Origin: Pyrus communis
Taxonomy: Eukaryota > Streptophyta > Magnoliopsida > Rosales > Rosaceae
Assembly (NCBI RefSeq): GCF_963583255.1
Contig: NC_084814.1
Location: forward strand, 20,972,262-21,036,261
DNA: 64,000 nucleotides
Direction of reading: 5' to 3'
The notes beneath the pieces are model-generated. The model saw nothing but the letters and a program-made list of their open reading frames with translations. It was not told the origin of the DNA and searched no databases. The translations under genes and the position numbers were made by a program. Below, piece after piece: positions 34,166 through 47,889 of the stretch (positions are counted from its first letter, which is position 1; the number at the start of each line of letters is the position of its first letter).

Positions 34166-36180
34166 CCGACCCCACCTCGTTAATTATTGTCAGCTTGCAA
34201 AGTACATCCTACAGGACTTGGACTCAGGAGAGGATCCAAGTCCCATCCTACGTGGTTTCAGTTTCACGGTTTCCAAAAGTATTGGTCTTTGTCAAAAAGT
34301 TATAATCTTTTTCTTGGTAGGAATCATTAATTTGAGCCTGCTTATTCCTAACTTGGAATGTGAGTTTTGGTATTTTAACTTGCTTCTAAGTTGTGATTAT
34401 CAGTTTGAGCATGATTATTCTTAACTTTAACGTGAGTTTTTGTATTTTCACTTGCTTTTCGTCGTGGTCACCAGTTTGAGCTTGATTATTCTTAATTTTA
34501 ATGTGGGGTTTTGCATTTTACTTGCTTCACCATCCTGATCAAATGAAAATGAATAAAAGGCTTGTGAGATTGACGTGAAGGGGTACAGACATATTTTTGA
34601 GAGTGAACTTCAATGTCTTCGTCTCATATTTGATATTTTCATTGAGTTCATTGACAAGGGAGTATCTTTGCAACTCTTTTTGTGAGCTTCCAAGTGCCCC
34701 CAAGTATGTTATTCTGCACTCTTATTGCCATATGCAATATCCTTCTAGAAATTATCTGGAAAAAAGTATTGCTTATGAGCTGTATCTGATTTTTTGTTTC
34801 ACTTGTTGTTTCTTATTATATATGTCACTCAGGTTCGAGTATTCAGCCTTGAAAACAAGATTTCAAATTCGATTTCGGCTTCAACAATATTTGCTAGCAT
34901 AAAAAGGGGTAAGTTATTGACCGTTAAGTTGAATTTGGTTGCAAGTCTAATCAATATTATTTGGTGTTTTATTTAAATAATTTAAGCAAGCAAATGGGTC
35001 ATGTTTATCATGTTTTTTATTTTGTTTTTATGTTATACCCATTATCTTAATAGGTCGTGTTGTGTCAAACCTGTTGTCTTAACGAATTTTTAGCAGATGA
35101 CCTGATAACTATTAAATTCGTTAAACGGTCGTGTCATTTCATGTTCAGTTAACAAGCCATGCAAGAATTTAATATACCAAATATCTAGATATGGGAAACC
35201 ATATCTTATCAGGTTCTTAATGGACTACTCAATAATGACCTGCATCGTTAACGAATCACGCTAAACTCTAATCGGGTGGCAAACAAAGGCGTCTAGACGG
35301 GCTAGGGGAGGGGGGGGCTAGCCTTTGGCCTAGGTGGTTTTTTTTTTTTTTTTTTAAATTTTACTTAAATTTACGGAATTGTTATTGGTAGTAAAAATCT
35401 AATTGTACACTCTAGAGTCTAAACTTTCAAAAAAAAAAAAACTCTTATGAAAAGTACACAGCTAGATTTTTGGAGTACCAATAATATTACCTAAATTTAT
35501 TATATAACATATAAATAAATATTTACTTATTCTTAAAAACATACATAATTGTATGTACATAAATTGCAAAATAAAATGACATATAGATTATAAAATATTA
35601 GAACATATTAAAAATATAGGAAACAAGCATATAATGTGTCACATCCCGTCCCGAATTTAAACATATTTTACTCTCTGACATTGGAAAATTACAAAAACTC
35701 CCCTTAGGGGCTAAGTGGAAATTTGGGTCCTTGTCACTCTTTGTCCCTTTTCACGTCTTTCTAGATAGTACGTGTCTTTACAAACACATGAGCGTGAGCG
35801 AAGTGTAAATCGAACAATTTATGGAAATTTCCCAAATTAGGAGCAAAATATTAATTTTGCACCCTCACGAATCCATGGCTTGTTTATCGAGATAACAATG
35901 GATTGTCAGTACTGTAGGCTGCAAACTCTAATATTGAGAACCTATTCGTTGATTTCTTTAAGCAAGCAAGTAAGCTCGTCTCCGTTAGTATTTATTTAAT
36001 TAGGCATCATGCATAATTAATTATTTTTTAGGGTTGACCAAAGACATGCACACACATATTCTCGTAATGCTCGTCACTACGTTTAAGTTACGACGAAGAT
36101 TTTATGAAACTCAGAACATCAAGGGCATTATTGTAATTCTACTCTTATCTATGCATTACCAATTATTTAAGGGTAAATTA
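34166..36180. other. NLR-C distal 5' flank with inserted repeats
   Basis: 34168 to about 35280 is homologous to the 5' flanks of NLR-A and -B. At about 35283-35340 the GC-rich CTAGGCG-type arm followed by a T-run appears. After it the sequence departs. TGTCACATCCCGTCCCG at 35638 resembles the start of a plant LTR, but I could not place its end. No gene seen. Confidence 0.45.
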
Positions 36181-36401
36181 CATAATACACCCTCAAGTTG
36201 AGGTCTATTACAACCTCATACAATATCTTTAAAACATTTCACTTTCATACCTTATGTACTATTTTATTTCAAAATAATACATCCATTAGATTTTCCATCT
36301 ATTGGTCTATTAAATGCTGACGTGGCTGCCACGTGACAAAAGTATAATTTTTTATACGTTAAAAATATTATAATATGAACCCTATTAAATGATGTGGCTG
36401 C

Positions 36402-36780
36402 TCTCATTCTCATTCATCCGCCTTAATTCTCTATCTCCTTCACTGTCTGTCTCTCTCTCAACTCTCGTCATCTCTCCATTCCCTGTGTTTACAGAGAAGC
36501 CGAGCACCAGAGAACGGCCACCCCACCAGACCACCAAACCTCTCATCTCTCTCTCACACTCTTTCGATGTCATGCTCATTCTCTTAAAACACTCAAACTC
36601 TCTCATTCTCATTCATCTGCCTTAATTCTCTATCTCCCTCACTGTCTCTCTCTCTCTCTCAACTCTCGTCATCGCTCCCTTCTCTGTGTTTACAGAGAAG
36701 CCGAGCACCAGAGAACGGCCACCCCACCAGATCACCAAACCTCTCATCTCTCTCTCACACTCTCTTTCGACCTTATCTCT
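36402..36780. repeat. Two-copy, about 199-bp CT-rich tandem repeat
   Basis: A unit starting CTCTCATTCTCATTCATC at about 36402 recurs at about 36601. Both copies contain TTTACAGAGAAGCCGAGCACC, AGAGAACGGCCACCCCACC and AAACCTCTCATCTCTCTCTC. Copies differ by a few substitutions and CT-run lengths. It resembles 5'UTR-like sequence, and the mirrored short open frames on both strands are by-products of the repeat. Confidence 0.8.
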
Positions 36781-37279
36781 ACGCACGCTGCACAGAAACG
36801 CAGCAGGAACACCACCATCATTCACCATTTTTTACGGCTGGCGTTACCAACCTCGCCACCATGGAAGGTTTTACTAGCCACCAAGGCCAGAAATGAGAGC
36901 AGAGCTCTTAAGCGTGACTTCGACCCGAGTTAATCTGAGCTCTATTTGAATCCGAGAATATTCCGGTGAGGGACTGACTTCCCAAGTCGCCGCCCTGTGG
37001 CAGTGTGTACAGCGGTGCGTGAAGGAACCCAGGGTCCCTCCTTAAACTTTTCAACGTGCCGAGTTCAAATCGCCTTCCGTTTTCCTAAATTCAATTATTT
37101 TAATATATTTTCTTCAATGACCGTACTTTGTACAATATTTGAATTTACGATCGTAATTAATATTTACACAAGTGGTTTCGTAATTGGGTGAAGCGTATCT
37201 CAAGGACTTCCAAAAACCTGCAAGGCGGTTTTGACTCGATGAATGGACTATGAGTGGGTCTTTTGGTTTTTCCGAGTAT

Positions 37280-37312
<33 letters not shown>

Positions 37313-37731
37313 GGTCTAAGTTTCACAAACATGGGCACGGACATGGACAAGGCGATACGTTATACGACAATATAGCGACACGATAAATCTTAAAAAATAG
37401 GATACGGACACGATTAGGACATGTTAAAATGTAACACGAAAAGGGTAGATAATCGTAATTTGCTACCAATTGTGCTATTTTAAAAAAAATATAATAAAAA
37501 ATAATAAAATAAAATAATTATGTTCATCAGTGAATTCGTCATACATATTAACTAAAATAACACAAACATAATAACAAGTATAATAATTAAAACAAGAAAG
37601 ATATATTTATGCCCAATAAAAAATTTTAAAAATAAGCCTAACATCATTTATAAATAAAGAGGGTGAGTGGAACATCAACCACTCACCTCCAATTAAAATA
37701 GAATGCAAGTGGAGTAGAGGCTGTAGAGAAG
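36781..37731. other. Non-coding stretch with AT microsatellite
   Basis: 36838-37200 is of mixed composition without a convincing frame and may be LTR sequence. An (AT)n then (GTAT)n microsatellite lies at 37279-37314. Beyond it, ACGGACATGG/CGATACG-type words belong to a dispersed AT-rich repeat. Nothing else recognised. Confidence 0.35.
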
Positions 37732-37917
37732 GGACAAGGATTGTCTGCCCTCCTGTGGCCTTTTGTTTGTGTGGTCACGGTTAATCACGTCAACATTTTA
37801 TATTATTATTCATTTTTGTCTTATTATCTCTATAAAAAAAATAATATAAAATATGGCTTAACTGTGACCACACAAAATAGGAGGGCACCGAAGTGGGAGG
37901 GCAAACAATCATTGTCC
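37732..37917. mobile_element. Second copy of the GGACAAGG Mutator-type MITE
   Basis: The ends GGACAAGGATTGTC and GACAATGATTGTCC-type complement match the element at 28369-28556, and the size is similar (186 bp). The flanking 9-mers GTAGAGAAG and ATAAAGAAG agree at 7 of 9 positions, fitting an aged 9-bp target duplication. The interior is again self-complementary (TCACGGTTAA / TTAACTGTGA). Confidence 0.75.
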
Positions 37918-39866
37918 ATAAAGAAGGGGCTGCATAGGTTGCTTCGAAAGAGAGGAAGAGTGGGAGAAGAGAAGTGGAGGGAAGGCGCAAATTAGAGAAT
38001 CAAGTTAGGTTAGGTCAGGTTGCCTTTAGGCTTTAGTTTTTGTATTTCTAAATTGCCCCAAATGTTTCAATGTTTCCAAAACTCACTCAAACTATTTTTC
38101 AAATTTACAAAAATGCCTTTACCGTGTCTTGACCATGTCAAACCCGTGTTGGGGGCGTGTTGGGGGCATGTTGGAGTGTCCCTGCAACCTAGTATATGGT
38201 TTTCCTCGATAACTGTTTGTGCATATATGTGACATGTCATGTTTAGTTTTACAAATAGACTTTTCCTATACTTCAATTTTATAATAGTATTCGTAAGCAT
38301 AAACTTGTGACATGACATCCTTACATCTTGTCTGCTCATTATTACATGTTTGCACAGTGTCTCTTAGTTATTTGTATTGTCTTGGGTCTAGGACCAGCTT
38401 CACATGTATGTTCATGTGTACTATTGATATTCGCTTTGGATCCAAAGTTAGGTGTTAGCCTATCCCTAGGTTAGATTTTGGACTCATAGTGATGTGCTTA
38501 GCGCCAGCTTTATGTGATGTAGTACTACAATGTAAAATCTACGCCCAGCCTGTTCCATTGTCAGAATATCTCTACAATAGACTTATGTGCCTACATATTA
38601 ATGAGCTATGACTTATGCTTGTTTTACAACGAGGGTGTTGCACGTTTTCAAAACTTTTATAGTCCTACTCATCCTTCTTTTTTGCCCCCCCAAGATTTTA
38701 GTGTCAGAGCTTGTGTGACGACGAGGATTGTTGGCTAGAGTTGACATGTAGGAGGATTTCTCCTTTCGCTATAAATGTTCTTACTCTATCTTTTACTAAA
38801 TTTAGTTATGCTCTGACATTACTTGTGTGAAAAGGGTTCAACGCCCCTCACATGGACACTCTAGAATTAGTTACTCTATTTTTAAATTAGTCCACACTTT
38901 CCACATCACTATCACTTTATGGCTTTGTCACCTTCTAGGAATCAGCCTGTATAGCTTGATTCGGTTGTCCAGGTGGACATTTCGGATAGGGGTGTATCAT
39001 AATGAGTGCTCATCCAAGTATGCAACAAGTCTATTACAATTTATTAAAAAATAAAAATGCAAAATGAAAGTGTTCAACAAGTCTATTACAATTTATTGAA
39101 AAAATAAAATGCAACCTAAAAGTTATTTATTTTCTATGTAAGTGAGAGTCATGACTTCGACAGGTCTAGGCGGACGCCTAGGTAGGTCTAGACGCCCTTT
39201 CTTAATTTTCAAATACTTAGGAATTAATCTGGGCGGCGGACAACCGCGTAGCTCCTAGACGGTGCTAGGTGGGGATTTCCAGAACTATAGATAACGTGTT
39301 GACCCAAAACCTATTATTTTCATATCGTTTCCTATCCAATTAACGGGTCGTGCAAAATATTTTTAGGCCTTTGTGTAGAGTTCAATCTGCAATCTTCTTT
39401 TTGACGTGTGCACTTTCACTTAACAACAATTTTGTGGAACTTGTCAACTGCCACCTACAAAGAATTGGGACTTTTTGTTATCCTTGACACTGACAAAAAA
39501 ACCACGACATTTGGTGGAAGAATTAGATTGAACGAGTTCGAATATTATCAAACATATTCTTAAACCAAATTCTTTAATTCTGTGTTCTTGGAACAAAGAC
39601 TCGAGAAAGTAGTTTTTGGACTAAGTTAGGCCCTTCGTTAAACTAAATGAAAGCTAAGAACAGAAATTTAAATTTCTTGAGTACTAGACAATTTCAGGTA
39701 CCTTATTTAGATCTTGATTTCTTTTGGTTTGTGGTTTCGTTTTGAAAACTAAGCACATAGTTTGTAAAATACAAAAATTTATCCATTGCTTTCTTTTTTC
39801 TTTTTCTGTTGTTTTGAAACTTGTCTATTCTGTAGATAGATTGCATACCAAGTATCGAAGGCCAAA
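37918..39866. other. NLR-C proximal 5' flank and inserted repeats
   Basis: 37918-38990 has no recognisable gene and may be retroelement-derived. From about 38990 homology to the NLR-A/-B flank resumes: a right-hand GC-rich arm (GGCGGACGCCTAGGTAGG) is at about 39155-39195. A pyrimidine-rich tract ending TTCTGTAG (to 39836) lies about 30 bp before the ATG, where the other copies have TTCTGCAG. Confidence 0.4.
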
Positions 39867-42632
39867 ATGGAGTCAGCTGCATCATTATTGATTGGGAAAA
39901 TTGCGGCCATTCTTGAGAACGAAGCATCTTCCGTAGCGGCAGTTCGAGATGAAGTTGATGAGCTTAAGCTGGAGCTCATAAGCATGAAATCTTTCTTAAT
40001 AGATGCTGAAGGCAAGGAACTACGAACAGAAGGAGAGAAAACGTGGGTTACAAGCGTCAGAGATTTGACCTGCGATGCAGAAAATGTCATTGATGAGTTC
40101 CTGTATCACATATATGACCAGCAAAGTGCGGCTCCATTTGCAAAATGGCTCTACAAAACCATTTACTTTCCAAAGAATCTTTGGTTTAGGCATGGCATAG
40201 CCAAAAAATTACAGAAAATCACAAAAAAGATCAAAGCCATTCCAGAGAGAAATGAGAGATATGGTGTCTCTACAATAGAAGGAACAAGTTCGGATAGTGT
40301 TCCCAGATGGGTGAAGAACAAAGCCGAGTCTTCTCTTTATATTATGGAAGACGAACTAATCGGGATTGAAGACAAGAAGCAAATGTTAATGGGATTGTTG
40401 ATGAATGGCGAGGAAAATGAAATGGTTGTGTCTGTGGTCGGGATGGGAGGATCAGGCAAGACAACTCTTGTTGCCAATACCTTCATCAACGAAAATGTAA
40501 AGCGGCATTTTGACTGTTATGCATGGATCACTGTTTCTCAAACTTATGTGATCGAAGACTTATTCAAAAATCTGATCAAGCAATTCCACCAAGGAAGAAA
40601 GGAAGAGGTGAATGAACGTTTGGATTCCATGAGTTACAAAGAATTGTTAGAGATGTTGTCGACATACTTGAAGTCTAAAAGGTACCTCGTTGTATTGGAT
40701 GATGTGTGGGATATTAAACTTTGGCAAGAAATAAGGATACCACTTCTTAATAGACATCATGGAAGTCGAATCATGCTTACAACTCGAAAGAAAGACATAG
40801 CATTCTATTCTTTTGAAGTTGAAAGTCGTTCCTTTGAAATTGAACCTTTGGAAAACAATGAAGCTTGGGAGCTCTTTAGTAAGAAAGCATTCTCAACTTA
40901 CGAAAATAAATCTTGTCCACCAGAGCTTGAATCATTAGCATGGAAACTTGTGGCAAAGTGTAAAGGCCTACCTCTGGCAGTGGTAACTTTAGGTGGTCTA
41001 ATGTCTTCCAAGAGGTCATCATTGGAATGGAGAAGCGTATATAACAGCTTGAATGAGCACTTGACTAACCATCCTATGCTAGAACCAATGAGCAGCATCT
41101 TGTTGCTTAGTTTCAACAATTTGCCCAACCGGTTGAAGCCATGTTTCCTATATTGTGCCCTTTTCCCAGAAGATTATCTCATCAAAAGAAAAAGGTTGAT
41201 CAGGTTGTGGATAGCTGAAGGGTTTGTTGAACCAAGTGATGAGGTCACACCAGAAGAAGTTGCAGAGGGCTATCTTGCGGAACTTATTGCTCGTAGCATG
41301 CTACAAGTTGAAATTAGGAATGAAGCTGGAAGACCAAAAGAATGTAAGATGCATGATCTTTTGCGTGTGCTTGCTTTGTCGACATCAAAAAAGGAAAAGT
41401 TTGGTGCTGCATATGTTGGTAGAGGAATAGTAGATAAAGCTGAAATCCGCCGAATGTCAATTCAAACAACTGAAAGAGAAATTGATTCTTGCACAGGTAT
41501 GTCAGAGCTTCGCTCCTTTCTTGTCTTTGGCGCGTTAAAGAGATTACCTTCTGGATTCAAGTTGTTGAGAGTTCTAGATTTGGAGAATGCTCCAATTGAT
41601 AGATTTCCAGATGAACTAGTGTTCTTGTTCAACTTAAGGTATTTAAATTTAAAGGGAACTTTAATTGAGGAGCTTCCAGAATCCATCGGACGGCTTCGCA
41701 ACCTTCAAACCTTGAACATCCGTGACAGTAAGATAAAGGCACTTCCGAAAGCAATCTACAAGTTACTAAACCTACGTCATCTGATCATGTATCGTTACAC
41801 TGGTGATTGGGAGGGCTTTAGATATGTCAATGGGACAAAAGCAGCATCTGATCTAAGTAAATTACAAAAACTGCAAGTTTTGTCATGTGTTGAATCAGAT
41901 GGAAACATTATTAAAGTCATCAAGAACATGACCCAACTTAGAAGGATCGGTATTACAAATGTGAAAGCAAGTGATGAGATGGACCTATGTGGCTCCCTTC
42001 AAAAGTTTAAGCTCCTCCACTATTTGTTTTTGATGGCAAGTGATGAAGAGGAGTTTCTTCGAGTTAATGCACTACATTCGCCTCCTCCAGACCTTCAAAC
42101 GGTTATTTTGGTTGGAAAACTAGAACAGGTACCTCTTTGGTTTGGTTCACTCCATAACTTGACATGTATATATCTACATTGGTCTAGACTTGAAGAAGAT
42201 TTGCTACCTCATATTCAAGCATTGCCGAATCTTGGAAGGCTTATGCTATATAATGCTTATGTTGGCGAACGTTTGTGTTTCTCCGGAGGCTTCATAAAGC
42301 TTAAGTCTTTGACGTTGAGCAACTTCCCCTTATTGAATAGTATAGCTATAGAGAAAGGGGCGATGCCAAATCTCGAGGTCTTATTCATAAAGAACTGCAT
42401 GGAGTTAAAGACATTGCCGCAGGGCATTGAGTTCCTTGCTAAAGTAGAACGCTTGATGCTGGCGCATGTTCCAGTGCAACTTATAGAGTCCGTAAAAGGA
42501 GGCATGGATCAACTAAAGGTACAGCACATTCCTGATATCCACCTGTATTACAACATACAAAATAGGTGGTGTTATGAAAGATTGTTTGGTATTCACTCTC
42601 ATAAAAGGTACGCAATCATTATCCTTGCATAA
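39867..42632 (+). CDS. NLR-C: intact CC-NBS-LRR resistance protein (RPM1-type)
   Basis: A 921-residue receptor, the most diverged full-length copy. It starts directly at MESAASLLIGKI, which supports that start for the other copies. Coiled coil with DAENVIDEFLYHI (closer to the classic EDVID-type motif than the Lys version in A and B), P-loop GMGGSGKTT, kinase-2 YLVVLDDVW, GSRIMLTTR, GLPLA, CFLYCALFPED and MHD are all intact. Then irregular LRRs follow. Differences from NLR-B are denser in the LRR half than in the CC and NB-ARC, as expected for a recognition surface. A 3' intron (42608-44169) with the conserved terminal exon would also give 921 residues. That intron contains a fold-back transposon. 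Confidence 0.94.
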   Translation: MESAASLLIGKIAAILENEASSVAAVRDEVDELKLELISMKSFLIDAEGKELRTEGEKTWVTSVRDLTCDAENVIDEFLYHIYDQQSAAPFAKWLYKTIYFPKNLWFRHGIAKKLQKITKKIKAIPERNERYGVSTIEGTSSDSVPRWVKNKAESSLYIMEDELIGIEDKKQMLMGLLMNGEENEMVVSVVGMGGSGKTTLVANTFINENVKRHFDCYAWITVSQTYVIEDLFKNLIKQFHQGRKEEVNERLDSMSYKELLEMLSTYLKSKRYLVVLDDVWDIKLWQEIRIPLLNRHHGSRIMLTTRKKDIAFYSFEVESRSFEIEPLENNEAWELFSKKAFSTYENKSCPPELESLAWKLVAKCKGLPLAVVTLGGLMSSKRSSLEWRSVYNSLNEHLTNHPMLEPMSSILLLSFNNLPNRLKPCFLYCALFPEDYLIKRKRLIRLWIAEGFVEPSDEVTPEEVAEGYLAELIARSMLQVEIRNEAGRPKECKMHDLLRVLALSTSKKEKFGAAYVGRGIVDKAEIRRMSIQTTEREIDSCTGMSELRSFLVFGALKRLPSGFKLLRVLDLENAPIDRFPDELVFLFNLRYLNLKGTLIEELPESIGRLRNLQTLNIRDSKIKALPKAIYKLLNLRHLIMYRYTGDWEGFRYVNGTKAASDLSKLQKLQVLSCVESDGNIIKVIKNMTQLRRIGITNVKASDEMDLCGSLQKFKLLHYLFLMASDEEEFLRVNALHSPPPDLQTVILVGKLEQVPLWFGSLHNLTCIYLHWSRLEEDLLPHIQALPNLGRLMLYNAYVGERLCFSGGFIKLKSLTLSNFPLLNSIAIEKGAMPNLEVLFIKNCMELKTLPQGIEFLAKVERLMLAHVPVQLIESVKGGMDQLKVQHIPDIHLYYNIQNRWCYERLFGIHSHKRYAIIILA

Positions 42633-44194
42633 AATTTGAGTAATGCTAGACTTACCACATTTTTCGTACCACCTGTCTAATATAGGTAGAGCCCCTTAAC
42701 ATATGTAATCTCATTTCTATTAGAGAGGTGGTACAAATAGAGTAAGAAAAATGTGGTAAAAGTAACATTTTTGTAAAAAAAAAATTTCACAATATAATCA
42801 TTTTAACTAGGGTTTATATTATAAATAATCCCTGAAATTGACTCATCTCAACAAGATGTTCTCTGAAAATTGAAAATCGATCAATGTAGTCCCTGAAAAT
42901 GGATGTCGCAAATCAATGTGATCATTCCATTAAAAATTTGTCAAAAATTCTATTATGTGTTGATATGACACATAACTAGGTCTCACAAGTCTAATTGAGT
43001 ATAGTTATAAGAATTAAAATATTTAATTAATAAAAAACAAATTTTCATTTTGTATAATTAAAAACTGAAAAAAAAGCAACAAAAAAAGAAAAAAAAAGAA
43101 AGGAAACAATGAAGAAGATGAACAGTTCATCATCTTCTGTTCTTCTTCTTTTTCCCCTCCCACCCCCGCAACCACTACACCCTCACCACCCCGTCGCACA
43201 TGTAACCTGATGGGCCATCTGTGTGTTTCAGTCATGAATTACAGAGTTCATCAACAACAATTAGAGGCGCGCGTTTTGAAAACGACCATAAAAAAATGCA
43301 ATCATTGATTCAAATCAATAAATCTGATCCTAAATATTGCAAACATGTAAATTACAAGATTCCCATGTTAGACATAATCTTTGAACATTTGTTTGTAAAT
43401 TGGGTAATGAGTCCATGGGAAGTTAGATTGTTTAAGGAAAGTTGGGGTGAGTCTCAAATCCGCCATAGATGCTGGTCTTCTCCTTCGGTTTCTTTGGAGT
43501 TTGGGCTCGTGGGTTCCTAATTTTTTTCCAAAAGTTGTTTGCTTTTGTCTGGGATTCATGGGTTACAAAGCATAAATGTGTGTGTGTCTGGGAAGCGAAG
43601 AAGAAGATGAACTGTTCGTCTTCTTCCCTTTTTTCCATTTTTATTTTTCAAGTTTTTAATTATTGAAAAACAAAAATTGTTTTTTAATTATACAAATATT
43701 TTTAATTTAATAATAATATTTAATTAAACTTGTGGAACCCAGTTATGTGCCACATCAGAACATAACAGATTTTTAACGGAATGACCAAAATGATTTGTAA
43801 CGTCAATTTTCAATGGCTACGTCGATCGATTTTCAATTTCAATAATCATTTTGATGGGTAAGTCAATTTCATAGACCATTGGTGATAAAAACCCTTTTAA
43901 CTATTACATTAGAAAGGTTGATGATTTTCATACTCCTTTTTTTTTTCCTTATACTCCCCTCCTCTTGTTTTTGTTCGTTAATGTTTTGATTTGTTCAATT
44001 CTAAGGCTACGAAAAAGAGAAATTAGTGCATCAGAGTGTAAAAATCATTTTCCCTTGCAATTTGCATGTCCAATCTTATACAGAAGTCTGGCAAAGAGAT
44101 AAAATATGCATGCATTGAGATTTTATTCGGTAATTGTGTTTATTTTGTTTTGTAATATCTTTTTTGTAGAATCAAGCCTCAGAAGCATTTGTGA
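42608..44194 (+). other. Putative 3' intron and terminal exon of NLR-C
   Basis: Donor GTACGC follows ATAAAAG at 42607, and TTTTTTGTAG ends at 44169. The spliced frame continues IKPQKHL and stops at 44192-44194. The splice phase is preserved (2741 plus 25 nt). The intron is about 1.56 kb against roughly 0.5 kb in other copies, because of the transposon at 42810-43894. Confidence 0.5.
42810..43894. mobile_element. Fold-back Mutator-type element with a 9-bp target duplication
   Basis: The 1085-bp insert is flanked by identical TTTTAACTA (42801-42809 and 43895-43903). NLR-B has the matching empty site. Ends start GGGTTT on both sides. The two halves are long imperfect inverted repeats: TGAAATTGACT, TGATCATTCCATTAAAAAT, GACACATAACTAGGT and TAATTAAAAACTGAAAA on the left each have complements at mirrored positions on the right. 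A short central region holds GATGAACAGTTCATCATC. It encodes nothing and could form a hairpin of several hundred bp if transcribed. Confidence 0.85.
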
Positions 44195-44914
44195 GACTGT
44201 AGTGAGTTCTTCTTTGTGCCAGTTGATTTTGCAGTGAATCTCGACTTTCGTTATAGTAACAGAGCTGACTATATACGTGTTGAGTCATTCGCCCTGCAAG
44301 GAAGAATCCGTCCATTGTTTGTGTGTTGTGTGAAGTTGCAAACATTGATCGATCTTGGTTTCTTATTTGCCCTTTGTGAAATTGAATAATGCCCAAGATT
44401 CTGTTTGTGTAACTGAAACTTATATTATTGATTGCTTGCGTGTGTTTTTATGTAATAATATTGGTTTGGAACTAAATCTGTCACTGATGAGAATAATGGC
44501 CAAGATTCTGTTTGTGTAACAAGAACTTATATTATTGTTTGTTTGCATGTATTTTGATGTAATAATATTGGTTTGAAACTGAATCTGTCATTGATGAGAT
44601 TATGGCCCATTTTTCATTTTCAATATTTATTGTTTTTCATCGAGTTTTCGAATATATTGTTTTAGAGAGGCAAATTTTGTGACGAATGTTTTAACTCACT
44701 ATGGTTTCACCTAAAAAATTATTAGATGGTATGGTATTACTACATCGGCTGCTGGTGATACTTCTATTCAAATTTTAACATGTATGCAGTTTCTTACAGC
44801 TGGATTAAAAGCCTTTTTTAATTTAAAATTAAATTTTTATTTTTTCAGTTTAAACAAAATTAAAAGGACTAAAAATAAGAGGCGTTTAGACACAGATACC
44901 TAGCTTTTAAAATT
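44195..44914. other. NLR-C 3' flank
   Basis: Homologous to the other NLR 3' flanks, including the two-copy 107-bp repeat (about 44390-44600). It ends in an AT-rich block (TTTAATTTAAAATTAAA) shared with NLR-B and -E. No gene seen. Confidence 0.5.
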
Positions 44915-45011
44915 GGATAATGCTAGTTGATTAACGTGGTTATTTTGTATTCGTGACATATCATTTAATTTATAAATTTGGTTTAAAATTTTGACATTTC
45001 TAGCATTATCG
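44915..45011. mobile_element. 97-bp MITE with a 9-bp target duplication
   Basis: The ends GGATAATGCTAG and CTAGCATTATCG are inverted repeats (11 of 12). Flanking copies of TTTAAAATT at 44906-44914 and 45012-45020 are identical. The insertion is absent from the homologous flanks of NLR-B and -E. The duplication length suggests a Mutator-type transposase source. Confidence 0.72.
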
Positions 45012-45020
45012 TTTAAAATT

Positions 45021-45149
45021 TTGAAGTAAATTGTAGTAATAATCCCTTAACTTTAACTCAATTGGAGAAATGGTCCCTTAACTAAAATTCCATTACCATT
45101 GGTCCCTCAACTCATTAAAACGTGCAGCTATGGTCCCTCAACTAAAAAT
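45021..45149. repeat. GGTCCCTCAACT-type repeat fragment
   Basis: Repeated words ATGGTCCCTTAACT, TTGGTCCCTCAACT and ATGGTCCCTCAACT, spaced about 30-40 bp, run up to the abrupt start of ELP3 homology at 45150. Such sequence is typical of terminal regions of plant DNA transposons. Only one side is present. Confidence 0.45.
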
Positions 45150-47410
<2,261 letters not shown>

Positions 47411-47889
47411 TGTAAGAGTAACTATACAAATTCTATAACGAACTAACCAAGAACACAAGAATTAATCAACTAACTCACAACCATCGTTCAAATATATTTT
47501 GTATATGTAGATATTGAAGTATTATTGATAATAGGTACATGCAGACATGTTCATGGATGAAGAAGCCATGAATGAATATATACACAACATTCTCCTCTCT
47601 GCAAAACTCAATGCTCTCCAAGTTATAGTTAATTGGAACGAAAAGAGCGTTATTTGTGAGAGCAGCGGTTTGTGGTTTTATACTACTAGATTGCCCTATA
47701 ACAATCCTACAAGGAATACAAGACCAAATCCTTGTACAAGCATGAGTTCTATACCCGAGCTTATCAACACAGAGTTTCAATCCAACCAAAGTCAAATTAA
47801 CCCTTATAAACATATTAAGACTTCTTTATAGCAATCCGAGACAACAAGGATTATTATCAAACTGTATGAATCATACTCATACTCTAACA
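47411..47889 (-). repeat. Outer (3') LTR of the 47-55 kb copia element
   Basis: The plus strand reads TGTAAGAGTAAC at the left end and ATACTCTAACA at the right. On the minus strand a purine tract (CAAGTGGGAGAA) abuts the TGTTAGAG start, as expected for a 3' LTR. The 479-bp LTR joins ELP3 intron sequence at TAGTAATTTG. The open frames inside it on both strands have no family resemblance. Confidence 0.8.

Noticed and set aside
47475..47831. Open frames on both strands of about 100 codons
   Set aside because: Both lie within the copia LTR at 47411-47889, which is non-coding.
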